Source: Halomonas sp. CH40 (lineage in GTDB: Bacteria; Pseudomonadota; Gammaproteobacteria; Pseudomonadales; Halomonadaceae). From it: DNA of 64,000 nt. A program made the position numbers and the translations under genes. Of the stretch, positions 27,925-36,092 are shown one piece after another; within the stretch, counting starts at the first letter, position 1, and each line of letters begins with the position of its first letter. The DNA is taken from assembly GCA_041875495.1 (NCBI GenBank), contig CP112982.1, positions 2,418,001 through 2,482,000 on the forward strand, written 5' to 3'. The notes beneath the pieces are model-generated. The model did not search any database. It saw only the letters and a program-made list of their open reading frames with translations, and was not told where the DNA came from.

Positions 27925-29273
27925 GGCTCTTCGTCATTTCATGTGGATTTGGCCTGATCAAGCAGGCAGCCCACCGGGCTACCAATCAGGTAAATCATAG
28001 CAATGAAATTAGCTTCATTTCGGTAGCCCCGTGCACGTGAACGAGCCGCCTGAAACAGACCGTTCATTCCTTCTAGTCGCGCGTTTGTCAGCCCCGAGTG
28101 CCAGCGCCTGATTACCGCATCAGCGTGTCGCTCAAGTGTGTCCAGCGCCTTCTTCATTGGCTTCAGTAGGGGCTTTTCAGAAGCCGCCGCCTTCATGATT
28201 TTTAGGTAGTTCGTGATCCGCCAACGTGCGGCTCTGGGCGTTGACGCTTTCTGAATCCAGCTTAGCTTTTCCTTGATCACCCAGGCATCGGCCGTGGCGC
28301 TTTGATCAGCGACCAGCTCCTGAAGTGCCGATATCTGTTTAGGTGTGTGGTTCTCATTTTCCAGGCTCTTCAACAGTGCCCAGCGCAGCGACTTGGGGTG
28401 TTTCTGCTCGCGGCGTTCTTTCTTGCGCACCTCGTCCAGCCGCTTGGTGAAGGTCTGCACGATATGGAACCAGTCGACCGTTACCTCCGCCTTGGGAAGA
28501 GACTCGGTGACGCCACTAAGGAAAGCAGGTGACATGTCACAGACAACCTCGACCACATTGTCCACATCGCCACCATGAGCCGCCAGGAAGGCACTGAACG
28601 CCTTGATGGTGTCCTTGCCGCAGCCTGGAACAGCGAAAATCACCGGTTCCTGCTTGCGCTGCATATCGAGGAACACGGTGACGTAACGATGCCCGCGTCG
28701 GGACGCGGTTTCGTCCACGCCAACCATGGTCACATTGGACAGATCCAGCTCTCCCAGCATGCGGTTCACGTAGTGGTGCACGATGCGCCATAGTCGTTTG
28801 TCGGAAATCTCCAACTGCCGGGAGACAGCCAGCACTGGCATCTCCTTGACGAGCGACATGGCCGCCTGCTCGAACAACAGGGTAAAGTCACTGCCGGGCC
28901 GCGCCCAGGGCACCTTTATGCGTTTGACGCCATGTTCAGGACACTTTGTACGAGGGACGCGAGCATGCAAGTAACAATGGTGCTGAAAGAAGTTCAGATG
29001 TCGCCAGGTTTTGTCAGCAAAGTCGTGGGCTTGGCAGGCCTTACCGCACTCTGGACAGGGATAGAGGCTGCCACGCTCCGCCTCGACATACAGCTCCAGG
29101 CGGTGAGGCGACACAGCGGTATCCAGGTGCTGATCCTTGAGAATCCAGGGCGCTTCCAGGCCAAGGCCGAGTGTTAAAATCTGGGTGCCGTCCATGTCGT
29201 ACCTCCTGCTAATATGGAGGCAATATTCTGGCTCAGCTCAGGGGGCGAATTCCACACCCAACGACGAAGAGCC
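27925..29273 (-). mobile_element. ISL3-family insertion sequence
   Basis: A 1349-base element with imperfect terminal inverted repeats of about 25 bp (27925-27949 and 29249-29273). The outermost 11 bases, GGCTCTTCGTC, are identical in both ends. It is flanked by a perfect 8-bp direct repeat, TTTTTACT (27917-27924 and 29274-29281), the target duplication size expected of ISL3. It carries one intact transposase gene. The complete ends suggest a recent insertion. Confidence 0.93.
27939..29195 (-). CDS. ISL3-family transposase
   Basis: A 418-residue transposase. The N-terminal zinc-ribbon region (CPECGKACQAHDF and CPEHGVKRIKVPW) and helix-turn-helix are followed by the DDE catalytic domain: Asp in MVGVDETASRRGHRYVTV, Asp in EVVCDMSPAFL and Glu in NARLEGMNGLFQAARSRARG. 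Length is normal and no stop interrupts it. AGGAGG lies before the ATG at 29195. Confidence 0.95.
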   Translation of the reverse strand: MDGTQILTLGLGLEAPWILKDQHLDTAVSPHRLELYVEAERGSLYPCPECGKACQAHDFADKTWRHLNFFQHHCYLHARVPRTKCPEHGVKRIKVPWARPGSDFTLLFEQAAMSLVKEMPVLAVSRQLEISDKRLWRIVHHYVNRMLGELDLSNVTMVGVDETASRRGHRYVTVFLDMQRKQEPVIFAVPGCGKDTIKAFSAFLAAHGGDVDNVVEVVCDMSPAFLSGVTESLPKAEVTVDWFHIVQTFTKRLDEVRKKERREQKHPKSLRWALLKSLENENHTPKQISALQELVADQSATADAWVIKEKLSWIQKASTPRAARWRITNYLKIMKAAASEKPLLKPMKKALDTLERHADAVIRRWHSGLTNARLEGMNGLFQAARSRARGYRNEANFIAMIYLIGSPVGCLLDQAKST

Positions 29274-29452
29274 TTTTTACTTCACATTAAGCAATGGCTG
29301 CATCACCTTCCTGCAAAATCAGTGACTATTGAGGGATGGAGAAAGATATTTTTCTTTCTCTGGTTCAACATTCACTAAATGACCGGCACTAATTATATTT
29401 AAAATACTACACATCTAAATTATAATTAAAGCCAATATTTAACTTGTGCACG

Positions 29453-30361
29453 TTATTCATATTTACTAGAAAATATAATAAAGTAAAAATTAGCTAAGAA
29501 ACACATTCCAATATCGACAAAAACTTCAAAAAATTTATTAGGAAGAACGATTTCACGACCGTCTAAGGAGTAATTTTTAGAATACAAATGGTGAAAATAC
29601 ATATTTCTAACCTTTACCACTAAATCAAAAACACGTCCAAAAATAGTCTCAACTTGTTTTAAGTCATCATTGAAATTAAAATCACTATCACTTTTAAATA
29701 TTTTCTTCAATGCATTATAGTGTTGTTCTGGATGTTCAGAAAAATCCATCTTGACATTTGCAGAATAAATATTAGAATCCATTATTGACCTAATAAATTT
29801 TTTACCGAATCCCATCTCTGACTGACTATTATCATCTCCAAAAAAAGATTTAAAAGCCTCGTATGTCTTTTTGTAACCATCAGAACGCTTTAAATACATA
29901 AGAGGTAAGGCATAACTCATATGCTCCAACCCTCTATATATATGCAAAAAACTTTCTACATAGCGCTCATTTTTACTTGCAGCTATTGAATACGAAATTT
30001 CTAATAAAAAACTTTCATAGAATTTTTTATTTTCAAGATAACGCCCTCTGAATGAGTTTAAAAACTTTTGTTCATCTAACATTAACGGGGCCAATATATT
30101 TCCAACTTCCGCCCAAAGATAAGTACTATCCAGAAACTGATTTTGTGGCTCTATAAGATAGTAATTTTTATCAAAAATAATACTATCTTCACCCGATTTT
30201 AAAAAACAAATCCCCCCTAAGAAAGTCCTGAAAACCACATACTCAGGCGAAGAGGATGGGTTTAATCTAGAATTAGCTTCAGGATTAAAGCTATTATAAC
30301 AATGATGATATCTATCTAGTTCTGAAAATTCACATACGTCGTTAAGTAAATAGCTGGACAT
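29453..30361 (-). CDS. HEPN-like protein of a two-gene accessory system
   Basis: A 302-residue, largely helical protein that I do not recognise as a named family. Near the C-terminus it has VRNMYFHHLY, in which Arg252 and His257 form an R-x4-H motif, the signature of HEPN-type RNases. A resemblance to the HEPN-like nucleases often found next to DUF262 proteins is inferred, not proven. Its ATG starts one base after the stop of the ParB-fold gene (TAATATG), so the two are translationally coupled. G+C is about one third by eye, far below the core genes, which points to transfer. The 171 bases between it and the ISL3 element (29282-29452) contain nothing clear. Confidence 0.6.
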   Translation of the reverse strand: MSSYLLNDVCEFSELDRYHHCYNSFNPEANSRLNPSSSPEYVVFRTFLGGICFLKSGEDSIIFDKNYYLIEPQNQFLDSTYLWAEVGNILAPLMLDEQKFLNSFRGRYLENKKFYESFLLEISYSIAASKNERYVESFLHIYRGLEHMSYALPLMYLKRSDGYKKTYEAFKSFFGDDNSQSEMGFGKKFIRSIMDSNIYSANVKMDFSEHPEQHYNALKKIFKSDSDFNFNDDLKQVETIFGRVFDLVVKVRNMYFHHLYSKNYSLDGREIVLPNKFFEVFVDIGMCFLANFYFIIFSSKYE

Positions 30362-30362
30362 A

Positions 30363-31278
30363 TTAAATCACCGATGAAAATTTATGGGTAAAATCCAACT
30401 CATCCCAATCTCTATTTTCATCGAAATTAGAAACAAAAAGTTCAGCACAAACCCTTCGAGCATAGCCAACTTTAATTCGTGAAACTTGTAAATTATCAAA
30501 TGCTAGCTCAAAAACTTTTACTCTATCTAAAAAATCATTACTAGAGGTGTTAGATATCACTTCAAAAGAATCTCTTACACCAGAGCAAAAACCAACAAAG
30601 TTATTTTCGCTTTGAAACCATTTTTTTAGCTCAGGCTCATCTTCTGATAAGCGTGATATTAAATCAACCACGTCATAGAAACTGTACTTTACATCTATTA
30701 TTCCAGAGCCTACAACCTTCCTAGCAATAATTTCGTCCATTTTACTTTCAATAATCTTATTATTGTCGATATTTACACTAGAGCTAAGAAAGGCTAAGTA
30801 ACCTTTTATAATATCGGCCTTTTTAAAAGCTCCATGCCTTCTTCGCCTACCAGGCTCTCTCTTTTCAGCTTGAACAGATAACTCAACCTCATCAAAATCA
30901 AAAATATTGCCAGCAATAACCTCAATTTGATGACGTGCACTCATTGGCTTCTGACCATTATTTAAAGTAATCATTCTGTACAGAAGCAAATCATAAGTAC
31001 TACAAATAATTATGTTGACGTATAACTTCCTATTTTCAATATCAGAAAATGTTTCCCCCATATCCTGTTTAACTCTATTTAAGGTATTTAACCTCTGTAT
31101 GCCATCTAAAACAAAAAAATCATCAACCTTATCATTCACGTAACTTCTAAGTTTTAAAATATCAAGGTTTTCTTGTAGAGAAACTTCTTCATCAATAAGA
31201 GCAATGGTGATCGGAGGCATAACACATCCAATCTTTATATCGTCATAAAGCCTGGAATAAAATTTTTGATTTTGCTTA
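30363..31278 (-). pseudogene. 3' part of an IS630-interrupted DUF262/DGQHR-like gene
   Basis: This is the larger part of a ParB/sulfiredoxin-fold protein. The open frame enters from the IS630 edge as KQNQKFYSRLYDDIKIGCV and continues from an internal ATG at 31220 for 285 codons. Family features are FFVLDGIQRLNTL, which matches the DGQQRL motif of DUF262, and LNNGQKPMSARHQIEVI. With the IS630 and one TA copy removed, this joins in frame to the fragment at 32363-32492, giving 347 residues. The internal ATG, with GGA upstream, might still permit a truncated product. It is coupled to the HEPN-like gene and is equally AT-rich. Confidence 0.75.
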
Positions 31279-32362
31279 AGTGCCTATTCAAAATTAATCG
31301 CGTGCAAAACTCCATAGCCGCCGAGTAGGCGATGAACCTCATTGCAGAGGCGGTCAAACGAAAGGTAGGCGCTTAGCGGCAACCATGCATACTTCATCTG
31401 CTTCCACAAAATCTCAATCAGATTCAGCTCTGGCGAGTAAGCTGATAGGTAGATCAGATGCACACGATGCGACATCCATTCCACTATTTTTCTTCTGAAG
31501 GCCATGGAGCGATGCATACTGGCATTGTCGAGCACCACAACGGCGAAGGTGTCAGGGTCTTTCTGAGCCACAAACTTGTCGAAGGCTTCGATGACCGTCT
31601 CGGCCGTCACTGATTCCGTCGTGGTATGGTAGACAAGCTTCCCTGCACGGCTGAGGAACCCTAATACGTTTAGTCTTCGGCTACGAGAGTAGGCGGTCAC
31701 TTCGCAGGGTTGACCGACAGGGCTCCACGCGTATGGCACTGACGACGATTGGGAAAAACCCGATTCATCAAAATAGTAAAGCTCGTGCTCGCCTTCGTCT
31801 TCCTGCTGCTGAAGCGCCTTAAGAAGGCCCTGAGTATTGCGGAAATCCCTTTCGTTACGCCGTGCCTTCAGTGAATGCCGAATGCGCTTGAAGCTGAGAT
31901 CATTTTTTTTTCAACGCCCGGCGAAGGGTCACCGTGCTAACTGTCTTGCCAGTCTCTTCCTGAAACCGAGCCTGTAAGGATCGAATCTGATGAGGCTGTT
32001 CAACAACCATTTCTTTCAATCGCTGGTAGTCGTGCTCGTCCAGAATAGGTGTCCGACCACTGCGGGGCTTATCGGCGAGCCCGTCAAGCCCCAACGTTTC
32101 CCATTGTTTGAGCCATCGAGAGACGGCATCGCGGCGAACCTGCAGAATGTCACTGATCTGGTTGATGGTATGGCTCTGATCACTCAGCAGGATGGCGTGC
32201 GCACGTCGACGTAAAGCCCGCTTCTCGCTTTGATGATAGGCCGTGGTTAGTGCCTGCTGTTCAGACTTTGTGAGAGGATCAACAAAGCGACGCCTTGCCA
32301 TAGGTTTATCCGTGTCAGTGATTTTAAAATCGATGTTACACGGAAATTTATGATCAGGCACT
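31279..32362 (-). mobile_element. IS630-family insertion sequence
   Basis: A 1084-base element with terminal inverted repeats (AGTGCCT outermost, then imperfect) flanked by a TA duplication (31277-31278 and 32363-32364), the target of this family. The transposase is in two frames. It splits the DUF262-like gene. Confidence 0.9.
31284..32301 (-). pseudogene. IS630-family transposase, frameshifted at a run of nine A
   Basis: The first frame (32301 to 31900) starts MARRRFVDPLTKSEQQAL and encodes the helix-turn-helix DNA-binding region, ending LRRALKKK and a stop. The second frame resumes at once with DLSFKRIRHSLKARR and encodes the DDE domain: YYFDESGF, VVVLDNASMHRS and SPELNLIEILWKQMK, ending at 31284. 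Nine A (31903-31911 on the complement) precede the stop; with eight A the two frames would be continuous. It is either a one-base insertion or a site of transcriptional slippage. Other DDE residues are intact. Confidence 0.85.
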
Positions 32363-32492
32363 TATCTCGCTGTATTTCAAGCCTGTCGATCGCAGGGTAA
32401 AGCCCATTTACAGCATCTCTATAATCAATAGAAGCAGTTAAGTAATGACTTTTTATAACTTTATCGTAACAATTATCAAAAATATTAAACAT
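32363..32492 (-). pseudogene. 5' part of the interrupted DUF262/DGQHR-like gene
   Basis: From the ATG at 32492 (GAGG about six bases upstream) the frame encodes MFNIFDNCYDKVIKSHYL to AIDRLEIQRD and then hits the IS630 TA target. The IDRLEIQRD segment matches the first conserved motif of DUF262-type proteins. The rest of the gene lies at 30363-31278. Confidence 0.75.
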
Positions 32493-32519
32493 AGAAACCT
32501 CACAGAGAATTAATACTCT

Positions 32520-32741
32520 TTACAAAACCCGCCCAATCCTTATCTCACAGCGCCCCAATATCTCCACGTCGTGCATATCCTCGGGGCAGATCATAACTGG
32601 CTGGTAATGATCATTGACACTGATCAAGTAAAGCGCGCCGCCTGCCAGGCGCTGAACCCGCTTGATCCGTCGCTCGTCACTCACTAACAGCAAGAACACC
32701 CCTTCTTGCCGTGGGTCGCGCTGGCAGCGGTCGACGCATAC
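32520..32741 (-). pseudogene. C-terminal fragment of an S24-family repressor
   Basis: An open stretch without a start codon, following a stop at 32742-32744. It reads VCVDRCQRDPRQEGVFLLL, then RRIKRVQRLAGGALYLIS and ends DVEILGRCEIRIGRVL. This is the pattern of the C-terminal domain of CI-like S24 regulators, including the lysine in IKRV. It has no helix-turn-helix and so is a remnant, probably of a prophage or other integrated element. Confidence 0.65.
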
Positions 32742-33163
32742 TCACTTCGCTACTGGCCCACTCGATACTGAAAAAGCATCAAAAACACACCCTGAGACTG
32801 CTCGTATAAATTTGTTTACTTAATTAACCAAGCCTAACCCATGGCCACTGCTAACGCCATTACTACAAGGTCAATTTATGCCCTATAGGGATGCAATTTT
32901 TCACATATGCGCAACGCAACAGAGATGAACGTCGCTAGTGGAGAGTGCTTTCGTTATGGGCAATAGCCTGAATAGTCTGGCTAACGACGTCAGCGCGATG
33001 CGAATTTACGCTAGATATGAGAGACTGTTAACCTTATTACGGCGCTTACGAATCGTTGCCTTACTTGCCTCTCTGATGTACCCAAACCAAAGCGGCTCAG
33101 GTACCCGATATATAGCAACGAATCATATAAAACGCCACCTAATCACTGTAAATATGAACAGTT

Positions 33164-34219
33164 ATGATTGATAATGCAACCCAGCAAAACCGCATAAAGC
33201 CTGACATTCCCCGCCCCGCGCTGGATAGAACGTTTTCCGTGGCCCCTATGATGGATTGGACCACACGAGATTACCGAGCATTCGCACGTACCCTGACCCG
33301 GCAGGCGCTGCTATATTCCGAGATGGTGACAACGGGTGCTATTTTGCATGGTTCACCGCGTGAGCGTTTTCTGGGCTACAGCGAGGTTGAGCATCCTATT
33401 GCCCTGCAGTTGGGGGGTAGCGATGCCGGTGAGCTGGCCGAATGCGCGGCGATTGCCGAAGCCTGGGGCTATGACGAGGTTAACCTGAATGTGGGTTGTC
33501 CCAGCGATCGGGTGCAGAACAACCTGATTGGCGCCTGCCTGATGGGCCACCCTGAAAAGGTCGCCGCGGCGGTCAAGGCCATGCAGGCGGCAGTGTCCAT
33601 CCCGGTCACGGTAAAGTGTCGTATCGGCATTGATGACCAGGACGAGGATGTTGACCTGGAGAACTTTATTCACCAGGTGGCGGATGCGGGTTGCGATACC
33701 TTTATCGTGCATGCTCGCAAGGCCTGGCTGCAGGGGCTGTCACCCAAGCAGAACCGTGATGTGCCGCCGCTGAACTATCTACGCGTCCAGCGTTTGAAGC
33801 AGCGCCACCCTGAGCTGCATATTGGCATCAATGGCGGCATCAAGACGCTGGATGCCTGTCAGGCCCAGCTTGCCCATGTTGATAGCGTCATGGTCGGCAG
33901 AGAGGCGTATCAGAACCCTTGGCTGCTAGCCAAAGTCGATAGTGCTTTTTATGGCCAACCAGACCCGGCCAGCAGCCGTCTGGCAGCGGCTCAGGCGTTT
34001 CGTCCTTATATCCAGGCGCGCCTGGATGAAGGCGCCAAGCTGAATCACATTACCCGCCACCTGCTAGGGCTGTTTCAGGGCTGCCCCGGCGGGCGCCGTT
34101 TCCGACGTCATCTGTCTGAACATGCCCATCAGGAGGGCGCCGGTTTACGCATCTTTGATGACGCCCTGAGCCTGGTGCGCGAGCCAGAAGAAGTCGCGGC
34201 GCCTGTCTTAGTAAAGTGA
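33164..34219 (+). CDS. dusA: tRNA-dihydrouridine synthase A
   Basis: A 351-residue FMN enzyme that reduces uridines in the D-loop of tRNA (positions 20/20a) using NADPH. Motifs are VAPMMDWTTRDYRAFARTL, NLNVGCPSDRVQNNLIGACLM with the catalytic Cys, VKCRIGIDD, and GINGGIKTL. The length fits DusA. The accessory island ends just upstream; dusA is a known integration target of mobile elements. Its 3' end overlaps the convergent AstE-like gene by 12 bases. The 422 bases before it (32742-33163) hold no gene I can support. Confidence 0.93.
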   Translation: MIDNATQQNRIKPDIPRPALDRTFSVAPMMDWTTRDYRAFARTLTRQALLYSEMVTTGAILHGSPRERFLGYSEVEHPIALQLGGSDAGELAECAAIAEAWGYDEVNLNVGCPSDRVQNNLIGACLMGHPEKVAAAVKAMQAAVSIPVTVKCRIGIDDQDEDVDLENFIHQVADAGCDTFIVHARKAWLQGLSPKQNRDVPPLNYLRVQRLKQRHPELHIGINGGIKTLDACQAQLAHVDSVMVGREAYQNPWLLAKVDSAFYGQPDPASSRLAAAQAFRPYIQARLDEGAKLNHITRHLLGLFQGCPGGRRFRRHLSEHAHQEGAGLRIFDDALSLVREPEEVAAPVLVK

Positions 34220-35239
34220 GTCCGGCGGTGGCTCCAGCGAGGAGTTGAACGACTCTATCGCGGTTTCAGCCTCTTCGATAGCATCAAAGCGGGCAATATG
34301 AAACAGCGCTTCACCCTCGTTGGCCAGCGGCAAGCGGCTCATGCCGATCACAATGCCGTCTGCCACGGCGCGCACTTCGTCTTCGTCGTTACCAAAGGGG
34401 TCGGCCACTTTGCCCAGCACTTCCCCTTTCGCCACTCGGGCGCCCAGGCGCACCTTGGGGCGCAGGATGCCGTCAATTGGCGCCCGCGCCCAGCTTGAGC
34501 CATTGGCAAGCTCTGCAGGAGAAGGACGCCGACGGCGCTGCTCGCCTGTCAGCATGCCCAGGCGGCGCATTACCCTCAATACCCCTCTTACCCCAGGGGC
34601 AATGGCCCATTCATCAAAGCGCAGCGCCTCACCCGCTTCATAGGTCAGCACGGGAATCCCCCGGTTCTGGGCGTAATGGCGCAGGCTGCCCTCGCGCAGC
34701 TCCGCATTCAGAATCACCGGCGCCCCAAAGGCATCGGCCATTTGCTCGGTTTCACTGCCGGTACTTAACTGGGCGCGAATCTGCGGCAGGTTGGTGCGGT
34801 GAATGGCACCGGTGTGTAAATCAATGATGTGGGTAGCGCAATCAACAATCTCCTCCCTGAGCAAGGCGGCAATCCGCCCACCTAAAGAGCCGGATTCACT
34901 GCCTGGAAAACAGCGGTTAAGATCGCGACGGTCAGGCAGGTAACGGGTCTGCTGTAAAAAACCGAAGACGTTAACCACGGGAACCGCAATCAGGGTGCCC
35001 CGCAGGCTGTTGATGGCCTTTGAGCGCAGCAAACGACGCACAATTTCCACGCCATTGATTTCATCACCATGAATGCCACCGCATACCAGCAATACCGGGC
35101 CTTCCTTGCGGCCATGAACCACTTCAACGGGCATATGCAATTGCGTGTGGGTGTACAGCCGGGCAAGGGGAAGGTCAATTTCCAACCGCTGCCCGGGCTG
35201 AACCGTCTTGCCCGCTAATGTAAAAGCTGCTCTTGCCAT
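34208..35239 (-). CDS. Succinylglutamate desuccinylase/aspartoacylase-family zinc hydrolase
   Basis: A 343-residue M14-like zinc hydrolase. GGIHGDEINGVE (His and Glu zinc ligands) and IIDLHTGAIHRTN (second His) define the family, and TYEAGEALRFDE carries the catalytic Glu. The C-terminal region (about 255-315) has a barrel-like segment (IDGILRPKVRLGARVAKGEVLGKV). It is not within an ast operon, so arginine catabolism is not implied; a deacylase of unknown substrate is the best reading. Confidence 0.85.
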   Translation of the reverse strand: MARAAFTLAGKTVQPGQRLEIDLPLARLYTHTQLHMPVEVVHGRKEGPVLLVCGGIHGDEINGVEIVRRLLRSKAINSLRGTLIAVPVVNVFGFLQQTRYLPDRRDLNRCFPGSESGSLGGRIAALLREEIVDCATHIIDLHTGAIHRTNLPQIRAQLSTGSETEQMADAFGAPVILNAELREGSLRHYAQNRGIPVLTYEAGEALRFDEWAIAPGVRGVLRVMRRLGMLTGEQRRRRPSPAELANGSSWARAPIDGILRPKVRLGARVAKGEVLGKVADPFGNDEDEVRAVADGIVIGMSRLPLANEGEALFHIARFDAIEEAETAIESFNSSLEPPPDSLY

Positions 35240-35387
35240 ATCAGGTCTGCCTTGACGATGAAAACAGTGTTTGGATTTATCTTACACCTGAAGACCCGCC
35301 TAGCGAAGAAAATGGAGCCTCCTCGGCGGGTAAAACCCTGATGAGTCGGGTAAAATAATCACCGTTCTCATCATGGATACTGGCTTT

Positions 35388-36008
35388 ATGGTACGCAAGA
35401 CAAAAGAGGAGGCTGCTGCAACACGTGAGATGTTGCTGGATGCTGCCGAAGACATGTTCATTGAGCACGGGGTGGCACGTACATCCCTGGAACAGATCGC
35501 TCGCCACGCCGGGATGACCCGCGGGGCTGTCTACTGGCATTTCAAGAACAAGGTGGATTTGTTCAACGCCATGCTGGAACGTGTACGCCTGCCCTTTCAG
35601 GGGTTGATTGAAGAACTTGATGATCCTGAGCTGGCCAAAAAGCCTCTGGAAGCCATTCGCCTGGCCTGTATCAACGGCTTCAAGCGCCTGGAGCAGCCAC
35701 GCTATCGGCGAGTACATACCATTCTGATTCACCGCTGCGAAACCTTTGGTGATATTGACCCCATCAGCATGCAAAACGAAATGGCAGAAGACGCCTGCGG
35801 CGCTCTGGTCGACTATTTCCGCTGCGCCGCCAATTACCAGCAGTTGCGCGAAGGCCTTGCCCCGGAAATGGCAGCCGATATCATGAATGCCATGCTCAGC
35901 GGCCTGTTCCATCACTGGCTGCGCAATCATCAATCCTTCTCGATTTACCAGGAAGGCTCACGCCTGATGGAAACCCAGCTTAAGCTTATGCAGCCTTGCG
36001 GGACATAA
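35388..36008 (+). CDS. TetR-family efflux repressor (AcrR/TtgR-like)
   Basis: A 206-residue regulator. The start MVRKTKEEAAATREMLLDAAE matches AcrR (an in-frame ATG lies five codons earlier). The helix-turn-helix is SLEQIARHAGMTRGAVYWHFKNK (about residues 30-54); the rest is the ligand-binding helical domain. It is convergent with the RND efflux genes, which is unusual for AcrR-type repressors, but operator-like sites near 40564 and 42141 resemble AcrR/TtgR targets. Probable role: repression of the efflux operon and release by hydrophobic ligands. Confidence 0.88.
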   Translation: MVRKTKEEAAATREMLLDAAEDMFIEHGVARTSLEQIARHAGMTRGAVYWHFKNKVDLFNAMLERVRLPFQGLIEELDDPELAKKPLEAIRLACINGFKRLEQPRYRRVHTILIHRCETFGDIDPISMQNEMAEDACGALVDYFRCAANYQQLREGLAPEMAADIMNAMLSGLFHHWLRNHQSFSIYQEGSRLMETQLKLMQPCGT

Positions 36009-36027
36009 AACCACCCGTTAGATAGCA

Positions 36028-36053
36028 AAACACCGGCTCAAAGGCCGGTGTTT
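36028..36053. terminator. Bidirectional terminator between tetR and the RND gene
   Basis: AAACACCGGC (36028-36037) pairs with GCCGGTGTTT (36044-36053) around a 6-base loop, with A and T runs at the ends. It serves both convergent genes. Confidence 0.8.
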
Positions 36054-36092
36054 GCGTTCTTCAAGCCTCTCAAGGAGAGGCAGTAATACCAC

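Noticed and set aside
32938..33171. A 77-codon plus-strand ORF before dusA
   Set aside because: No recognised domain, weak start and overlap with the dusA start.
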